DNA of 64,000 bases from Prunus persica. Its lineage: Eukaryota > Streptophyta > Magnoliopsida > Rosales > Rosaceae. Shown piece after piece: positions 57,046 through 64,000 of this stretch. Under the pieces are notes generated by a model. It was given only the letters and a program-made list of their open reading frames with translations. It was not told the origin of the DNA and searched no databases. Location of the stretch: the NCBI RefSeq assembly GCF_000346465.2, contig NC_034010.1, positions 14,981,248 to 15,045,247 on the forward strand, given 5' to 3'. The first letter of the stretch is position 1. Each line of letters starts with the position of its first letter. A program made the translations under genes and the position numbers.

Positions 57046-59314
57046 CGCTCTCCTCCCTCTCTGTTTTCGTTCTCTCCCTCCCTTCGCCCTCTAAGTGCAG
57101 CGCCGCCACTACCAGCCACCACAAGCCCCAACACCAGTACCAACCTGACCGGCCCGACCCCGCCGTCACGTCGCAGCTCACGCCCGCCGCGAGCCGCTCA
57201 CCAGTCGCCGGAAACGGCAGGAATTCTGCCGGTTTTGTCAAAACTTCCAACCGTTCGTTCTCCTTCAATTCTTCTCCAAATTTGTTGAGTAAGGTATGGA
57301 TTTCTACCTATTTTCCGTGCTCTAGCTGATGGTTGGGTAGGTTTGCATTGATTTTCACCGTAGCTAGCTCAGTTAGCAAATTGAAATTCGGCCAACTTTC
57401 GGCCGCTGTGTTCGGCCACTTTCGGTCAGTTTTTGGGGTTAGTCCAAGAACAAAAGTGGTTCCAAATATGGTGTTATACCTAGGATAGGAGTTTGGAGCC
57501 TTGGTTTTACGATTTTCCGGCGATGCGTTATCGCTTTGGACACCCATCGCTGCCGGCGCGTGCGGCGGCGCGTGGGCGAGGGTGGTGCTGTGACACTGTG
57601 TTCTGATGCGATCCTTAGGTCATCACGAGCGCGTAGGAATTCGCGGATCTCAATTTGGATACCGTTTGAGCCTCGAACGGATTTTCCATATTGTGCGATT
57701 ATCGGGTTCAATACTGTTGAGCCGTCGGATCGTAATCAATTTTAGATATGTTATTTGAGATAATTTTAGAAACGTGTATGATTCGACGGATGGTGAATCG
57801 GAGTCCCGGATACTCCGAAAACGCGAACCCTAGGGCGAGGGTTTAGAAATTATGCGATTACAGGATTGTGATCAATCCGACCGTCCGATCGACACCAATA
57901 CCCTCGGGACATGTGTCCTAAATATATTGGACCTTCTAGCGGCATCCGGATCATATTGTAAGGTCATGGACCCGTGGGGTTCTGGATTGACTTTTTGGAC
58001 CTTAGCGCTATTTGAGTCCCAAGATACCGCTAAACTACCCCACGTGGAAGGAAAGCTTTTATGGGCATAGGGATCACTTTAAATTTCTGCATGTACTTTT
58101 AGGAGCCGGGGGTAGGGTTTTTAATTTAATACTATATTGTATTAATAGAATATTATGGTCATTGAATCAGGCACCCGGGCACCAGTTGACCCGCAAGAGG
58201 GACCTTCAAGAGGTCCAACGAGCTCAGACTATCAGTGAGTGGGCTCTTTATTTTAATAAATGAATTTAAGCAGTTCAGTTTCAGTTATAAGCTGTTTTAT
58301 GCTGTTAAATATTTTATGTTGCATGCTGCCGAGTGAAATTTCCTTTAAAGAATACAGGAAAAGATATTCTCGTTAATTATCAGATAAATGACAGCAGAAT
58401 TTTAAAGGTTACAGAAAGTTAATTATTCAACAGATTTTCCTCAGAAACTTTATATTTTCTTAAACCACCTGGTACCCAGATATTAAATGTTGCCTTCGGA
58501 TTATATTTGTTGCCTTCGATTTAGTCAGCATGCTTGACAGTTGCCCCACGAGTTCCTTGGTACTCGAACTCGTGTGGAGCGAGTAATGCGGATAAAGGTA
58601 GACTACGATTCCCTGAATCCTGCGAGTTGCGGCTCAGACTGACCTCGTGTCACTGAGACCTGCGAGTATGTGTCACCCATGGTGATGCAAGGAATTGACG
58701 GATATAAGGAATTGACGGAAATAAGGGTACACCTAGGTGATAGTTTTCAACTGTTTTCAAATGTATAGTTATATACATGCATTGATTTCAGAAATAAAGA
58801 AAATAAGCTAGTTTGTATAACTGTTTTTACAGTGGGGTTAGTATGTTCATATGGTATTTTCTAAACTTTGGTTTTTGGGTCCACTCATCCTTTTTGTTGT
58901 TTTGCGCCCCCAGGCAGTAGACGTGCACAGGAATCCACCACCGGGCCACTTCCCATCTTCCGCGCCTTTCTTCTGATGTAGGATTTTGTTTTGTAAACAG
59001 ATGCACTCTTATGTACATTTAGTAGTCGCTCTGATGTTTTGCCCTAGACTGAGATTTGAACTGTTGGAATGTATATATACATATGCTGGCAGTTGGTTGT
59101 ATATATGTATACTGTTTGGCATGTGAAAATATTTTGGTATTGAGCTAGTTACAAGGGAAACTCTGTCGGTTTTCCGGTAGAAGTCAACTTTGTTATTTTA
59201 TCGTGTTTTGTATAGAAGGGCAAATAGGTCATTTGTGCCTGACATTCGCCAGGTGTCGGACACGCACAGGGTCTGGTTCGGATTCCAAAGCGGAATTTGG
59301 ATCGGGTCCTGTCA
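56743..59314 (+). mobile_element. Solo LTR of a Ty3/gypsy-type retrotransposon (2,572 bp)
   Basis: Begins tgtaatgacccaaacc and ends gggtcctgtca (TG...CA). It is flanked by the perfect 5-bp duplication tccat (56738-56742 and 59315-59319). There is no internal region. A ttataaaac box at 57001-57009 is followed by a (TC)n tract (57014-57042) and a GC-rich C-run zone, as expected of U3/R. The length and the TGTAATGACCC start fit large plant gypsy-type LTRs, but without pol the superfamily is an inference. Open frames inside are chance products of the GC-rich part. Confidence 0.82.
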
Positions 59315-59319
59315 TCCAT

Positions 59320-59558
59320 CCCCATCCGACCGCACCTTGTAAAGCAAAAAATATCATGATTTCATGTAATTAATCTTGAAACAGACTTTAGATGTTGAAG
59401 CATCAAATTTATTATTTTGGTATACATCTCTTTCAATGCAGACCAAAAAAAGCTATGAAATTGCATATGGCCTTGAAGGAGAAATGGTGACTAGGGTTGT
59501 TGAGGGGGGTGGCCTAGAGAATAAGGTCTCATGAAAATGGTGACTGGGTTGCTGAGGC
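59320..59558. other. Short unassigned stretch
   Basis: Right flank of the solo LTR insertion site. A purine-rich segment (59440-59550) precedes dispersed-repeat copy 3. Confidence 0.4.
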
Positions 59559-59826
59559 AGAGAATGGTAAAACATTCAAAATACCAAAAAATGCTCTTGG
59601 TTAATGCAAACATTAAGAATTGAAATTATTAATTAAATGAGGATAATATATGGTAAATTCACACTTTTTTATGTTAAAAAATTAAAATTAAAAGAAAAAT
59701 AAGATAATGAATTCTATTTTTATGGAACACAACTACCCATTCTCTTTTTCAATTCTAAAATAAAATAAAATAGTTTTTAAATAAAACCTCTTGCAGTCGC
59801 GGAAGCACGTGTGAAAAGACTAGTCC
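59559..59826 (-). repeat. Dispersed repeat, copy 3 (inverted)
   Basis: Reverse complement of the 47051 and 47625 repeats: agagaatggtaaaacattca, aattgaaattattaattaaa, atggaacacaactacccatt, and ggaagcacgtgtgaaaagac at the far end. Its far end matches copy 2 beyond where copy 1 stops. An (AAAT)n tract follows at about 59905-59930. Confidence 0.65.
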
Positions 59827-60039
59827 ACTTTAAAACATAACTTAATTTTTTTTAACAGCTCTACTTATCTTCTGAAATTAAATTTAAAACTTGTAAAACT
59901 TAATAAATAAATAAATAAATAAATAAAAGAAGAAGAAGATTTCCCAACAACCTACCCTACCCTCCCCGTAAAACCCCTCTTTTCCTCTTCACCACTGCCA
60001 CCGATACCACTCATGAAGACCATCACCATCCAAACCCTC

Positions 60040-63000
60040 ATCTTCCTTAATGCCCCTTTCTCTGAAATTGATCATGACACCCACCAAAATGTTAAACACA
60101 CCACCACCTTCAACTTCTGTCGCCTTATACTATTTCCAAACGCATGTCCTCAATGAGGAAATGAATGATACCCTTCAAAGCCCAATCTCACTCCAAGAAG
60201 TCAAGAATGCTGTTTATGATATGGGAGCTCTCAAAGCCCCAGGACTAGACGGTTTCAGGGGGTGTTTTATCAAAAATTTTGGCAACAAATCTACTTAGAG
60301 GTCCAAGGTATAGCTGTGGATTTTCTCAATGGTTCTTGTAATCCCAAGGCTCTAAACCACACAAATTTGGTTCTTATTCCCAAAATTCAGGAACCTCTAT
60401 CGATCTCCGAGTACCGACCCATCAGTTTATGCAACTTCTCTTACAAAATTCTCTCAAAAGTGTTGGCTAATAGAATTAAGCCCCTACTTCCAATGATCAT
60501 ATCTCAAGCCCAAAGTGCCTTCGTTGCCGAACGACAAATTCATGATAATATCTTAATAGCCTATGAAGTCTTCCACTTCCTCAAGCTTAGAAAGGCCAAA
60601 AAATCTTTTGAAATGGGAATAAAACTTGACATGAACAAAGCCTACGACAGGGTGGAATGGAATTTCTTGAGGGAGGTTATGCTGAAAATGGGTTTCCGTA
60701 GTCGCTGGGTTCATCTAATCATGAGATTTATCACTACCGTAACCTTCTCGGTGGTACTTAATGGGCAACTTGGAAAGAAGTTTATGCTATCAAGAGGAAT
60801 CCGTCAAGGAGACCCCTTCTCCCCCTACCGCTTTTTATAAGTGAGGCCCTCTCTTGCCTAAAAAATCAATTATTACTAATCATTTGCAGGGCATTAAAAT
60901 CAGCAACCCGGGGCTGGTCCTATCTCACCTCCTCTTTGCCAATGACTCCTTGTTTTTCCTCAAGACTTCTCAACTCAATTGCAAGAACTTGATGCGGTTG
61001 TTGCATGCGTACTGCACTGCTTCTGGACAGTCCATCAACTTCAAATCCAACATTTATTTTGGTCAAAATGTGCCGGCTGTTCTCAAACATAACATCTGCA
61101 ATACCTTTGGGATGGATGCAGTTACAAATCCCGGCAAGTACCTCAGCCTTCCTACCATATGGGGAAGGGCCAAAACGGAAGCTCTTGCTTACATAAAGGA
61201 GAGAATCAAGAAGAAGATTGGGGGCTGGAAGCATAATATGTTATCACAAGCGGACCGAGAGGTCTTAATAAGGGCAGTGGCCTAAGCGATTCCGACATAT
61301 GCAATGAATGTCTTCAAATTCCCTACTGCAACATGCAAGGAAATTGACTTTTTTTAGCTCGTTTCTGGTGGGGCCATAGTGAGAAGGATGCCAAGACTCA
61401 TTGGGTCAGCTAGAAGTTTTTGGGTTTGTCTAAATTAGAGGGTGGAATGGGTTTAGAAGTATCCAGGATTTTAATGTTGCCCTTTTAGCAAAACAAAGCT
61501 GGAGAATCCTACACAAACCTGATGCTTTGTGGGTCCAAGTTTTGAGAGGAAGATACTTCCCTGATGGTAATTTCTTGGAGGCCAGGAAAAGGGGGAGATC
61601 CTCATGGGCATGGGCTAGCATCTTGGAGGGGCGTGATGCAATCAAGCAGGGACTCCAATGGCAAATAACAAGTGGCTCGCAAACTAAACTCTGGAACGAC
61701 CGTTGGGTTCCTAGTCTTCTAGGACTCTGGAGAGAGACAATAGTAGGGGCCACTTGGATGACGCCTTAGAGCATCTTTAACCGATGTGTCAAAAGTGCTA
61801 CATAGACATTCAACGGCAAGAAATAATATCTCACATCACTCTAACTGATGTGTCAAAACTGATGTGTAATGAAGGCTGGAGGTTGAGATGTTATTTTTGA
61901 CATCTCAAAAGAAAGATGTCAAATGAATATTTTATTATTTTTTCTTTTCTTTTCTTTTTAATTAAAAATAAATCAACACTAAAATGTAATAAAATAATAA
62001 TTTAATTTGACATATTGGGTGGAGTGTAAAGCTGTGTAAGATGTCAAATTGCCACATTAGCAATCAAATTTAAACTTGATATTTGGTATTTAACATCTCC
62101 CTTGAAGATGCTCTTAGTTGGATATATTATTGATCATGAAACAGGTACTTGGAATTTGGATTCAATCCGCCACATGATTTCTGATGATGGGGGAATTTCT
62201 ATCATGAGAACACCCATTGGTCAAGGGGAGGACATAGACTACTTAATTTGGCCATATGAGAAAAGTGGCATGTATACCATTAAATCTGGCTATCATTAAG
62301 TGCATCACAAAAACCAAGCATTTAACCATCAACATCCTTCAACCTCCATTGTAATTACGAAGGATATCTGGAAAGCCTTACGGAAGACTCAAGCCCCCCC
62401 CAAAACATCCGTAATTTCATGTGGAGGATCTTTAGAAATAGCCTCGCAACTAATGACAACTTGTGCAAAAGAAGAATAAGACAATCCCCTATTTGCCCCA
62501 TCTATAAGTCGCACGAGGAGACACTTAAGCATATTTTGCTTCTATGTCCTTGGGTTAAAAGTGTATGGTTTGGTGGCTGCCTAACTTACAGAGTCAACCT
62601 TCAGGAAGTCACCAATATTGGCCAATGGTTCTCCAATATTCTGAAGATCTATGCAAAAAGCAAGGATGAGTTAAGGTAGGTCACAACATAGATTGCTTTC
62701 ACCTGGTGGAACATATGGAAAACCCGGTGTAATGCTGTATTTGAGCACCAAAGACCATCCATAGAAGCAACAATTTATGCTACCTCAAGTGGTGTAACTA
62801 GTTTCCTTGCTACCCAAACAACCCATACCCACAACAACATTCTGAGTTTGAACAACCATCAAACTACTCCATCTGTCTGGTGACCCCCATATGGAAATAC
62901 CATCAAAATCAACGTGGATGCTGCATGGAACCCGAGAAATGGCAAGGCCGGACTTGAAATTATAATTAGAGACTCCCAATGCAAGTTCATCGCCACAAAG

Positions 63001-63188
63001 ATAGTTCAAATCACCACAAGTTTTGTTTTGGAAGCCGAGGCTTATGCACTTCTTTGGGCATGTTTGCTCAGGAGAGGGGGAAAAGACATGTAATTCTTGA
63101 ATCGGATTCAAGGTCTATGACTCAATGCTTAAATGGTAATATTGCCAGAAGGGCTTGGACATTGTATCCCATCCTGAGCAAGTTCAAG
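60040..63188 (+). pseudogene. Degenerate L1-type LINE (reverse transcriptase, zf-RVT, RNase H)
   Basis: The plus strand shows non-LTR reverse transcriptase in several frames. Visible pieces are KAPGLDGF, the YRPISLCNFSYKILSKVLAN block, SAFVAERQIHDNI, LDMNKAYDRVEW and GIRQGDPFSPY. The catalytic FADD reads FAND near 60940, so one catalytic Asp is lost. A zf-RVT region follows (about 62410-62600, FMWRIFRNSLATNDNL ... CPIYKSHEETLKHILLLCPW). RNase H comes last (from about 62900, INVDAAWNPRNGKAG ... EAEAYALLWA). The 5' endonuclease half is missing. A MITE interrupts it at 61769-62113, and a CACTA-like end truncates it at about 63189. Confidence 0.85.
61769..62113. mobile_element. PIF/Harbinger-like MITE inside the LINE
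   Basis: TTA on both sides (61766-61768 and 62114-62116). Termini are GAGCATCTTTAACCGATG and, in reverse complement, GAGCATCTTCAAGGGAGATG. 345 bp, no coding, with an internal dtgtcaaa-rich stretch (gatgtgtcaaaa twice, agatgtcaaat, gatgtcaaattg). The GAGCA terminus is shared with the full-length Harbinger at 19390, which makes that family a candidate source of transposase. Confidence 0.78.
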
Positions 63189-63884
63189 CACAACTACAAA
63201 AAAGCAAAAAGACGACGGTAAATCACCGTCGTGTATTGGGTTTTTCAATGGTCGTGGAATCCACCGTCATCTTTTCCCTCATAAACCACGACACTAAATA
63301 ACCGTCGTTGTTAAAATATACAACGTCATCAACAAATACAAAACGACGTCTTTGTACTGCAAAAAGATCTAAAAAAAGCAATCGAGGATGATAATAGACG
63401 ACCAACTCTCTAAAAAAACCGTCGTTAAAAAGGAAAAATATGACACATTTTAACAGAACAAGGCCGCAAGATAGACATACAACGACGAAAATACAAATAC
63501 GACGACGTTAAATATAATTTTCACGACAATAAAAAATATGACGTCTTTAAATACATTAGAAGACGACGTTATTGATACCTACTACGTCGCATATATAAAA
63601 ACAACCGTCGTAAAATTAATTTTCCACTTCGATTTTTCGATAAAAGATGACGTGGAAATAGTTGTCAGTGTCATTATTTACGACGTATATGTTAATAGAG
63701 TAGACGTTGAAAAACTAAACAACGTCGGTTACAAATATATGAGAGTCGTATTACAAAATTTATATGTCCTATTTTCAGAAACAAACAACGACGATAAATA
63801 TTAGACGTTGTTAAATAAAACAACGTCGGAAACATAAAACAGACGTGGTTTAGTCTGCTAAGTTCTAGAAATAGTCGAGGATGA
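63189..63884 (+). mobile_element. Probable CACTA (En/Spm) element terminus with ACGACG/CGTCGT subterminal array
   Basis: The LINE relic stops at cacaactacaaaaaagc, close to the CACTACAAAAA end of plant CACTA elements (one extra base). The next 650 bp are packed with about 25 short motifs of the kind gacgacgg, ccgtcgt, aacgacg and aacgtcgg in both orientations. This is the organisation of CACTA subterminal transposase-binding repeats. No transposase is visible before the assembly gap. The open frame 63538-63804 is a by-product of this motif array. Confidence 0.65.
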
Positions 63885-63984
63885 NNNNNNNNNNNNNNNN
63901 NNNNNNNNNNNNNNNNNNNNNNNNNNNNNNNNNNNNNNNNNNNNNNNNNNNNNNNNNNNNNNNNNNNNNNNNNNNNNNNNNNNN
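63885..63984. other. Assembly gap (100 N)
   Basis: Exactly 100 unknown bases, the conventional size for a gap of unknown length. Sixteen known bases follow. Confidence 0.99.
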
Positions 63985-64000
63985 AAATACTTCCCGACCT

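Noticed and set aside
56904..57711. Several open frames in the GC-rich part of the solo LTR
   Set aside because: They follow the (TC)n and GC-rich leader of the LTR; no domain and the frames contradict each other.
63538..63804. 88-aa open frame in the terminal motif array
   Set aside because: Encodes only the translated ACGACG/CGTCGT motif zone; no transposase similarity.
1..64000. CRISPR arrays, bacterial operons, rRNA genes
   Set aside because: No regularly spaced short repeats with unique spacers and no prokaryotic gene organisation; the tandem repeats found are adjacent units without spacers.

Overview
This is eukaryotic nuclear DNA from a dicot plant. The evidence is AT-rich sequence, intron-split genes with GT/AG borders, plant-only protein families, and dense nested transposons. 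A woody Rosaceae genome (Prunus, Malus or Pyrus type) is my best guess. That guess is an inference from the MITE and retroelement style and was not tested by any search.

Layout. Bases 1-13,000 are repeat-rich: a decayed hAT element, two MITE families, a hAT-like non-autonomous element inserted into a MITE dimer, SINEs and local duplications. A small single-exon gene for a SIAMESE-related CDK inhibitor lies at 13,150-13,488 (minus). Bases 14,300-19,320 hold a foldback element split by a SINE, a second SINE, a full-length MITE and a 74-bp (TC)n tract. Bases 19,390-23,563 are a PIF/Harbinger transposon that looks complete and possibly autonomous. It has an intact DDE transposase (plus) and an intact two-exon Myb/SANT-like partner gene (minus). 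Bases 23,570-26,220 are repeats again.

The gene-rich core is 26,900-45,900. A divergent pair shares about 300 bp of promoter. On the minus strand is a 466-aa plant-specific protein resembling Arabidopsis AT3G52170, for which I rebuilt four coding exons and a 5'UTR intron. On the plus strand is a 734-aa PPR protein resembling chloroplast LPE1 (At3g46610). Beside them lies a large minus-strand glycosyltransferase gene, which I rebuilt as 14 in-phase exons encoding 1,046 aa, with one membrane anchor.

Bases 46,000-64,000 are a transposon graveyard. It holds two degenerate Ty1/copia elements (the second split by a 1,001-bp hAT-like element), a 2,572-bp solo LTR with a perfect 5-bp target duplication, a degenerate L1-type LINE carrying a Harbinger-like MITE, and what looks like one end of a CACTA element running into a 100-N assembly gap.

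The most notable items are the apparently complete Harbinger element with ABRE-like and TGACGTCA-type sites at its two ends, the two related hAT-like elements with dense CGATAT-type subterminal motifs, and several nested insertions whose order can be read from target duplications. I saw no tRNA or rRNA gene, CRISPR array or bacterial-type operon. All assignments come from reading the sequence; no database search was run.
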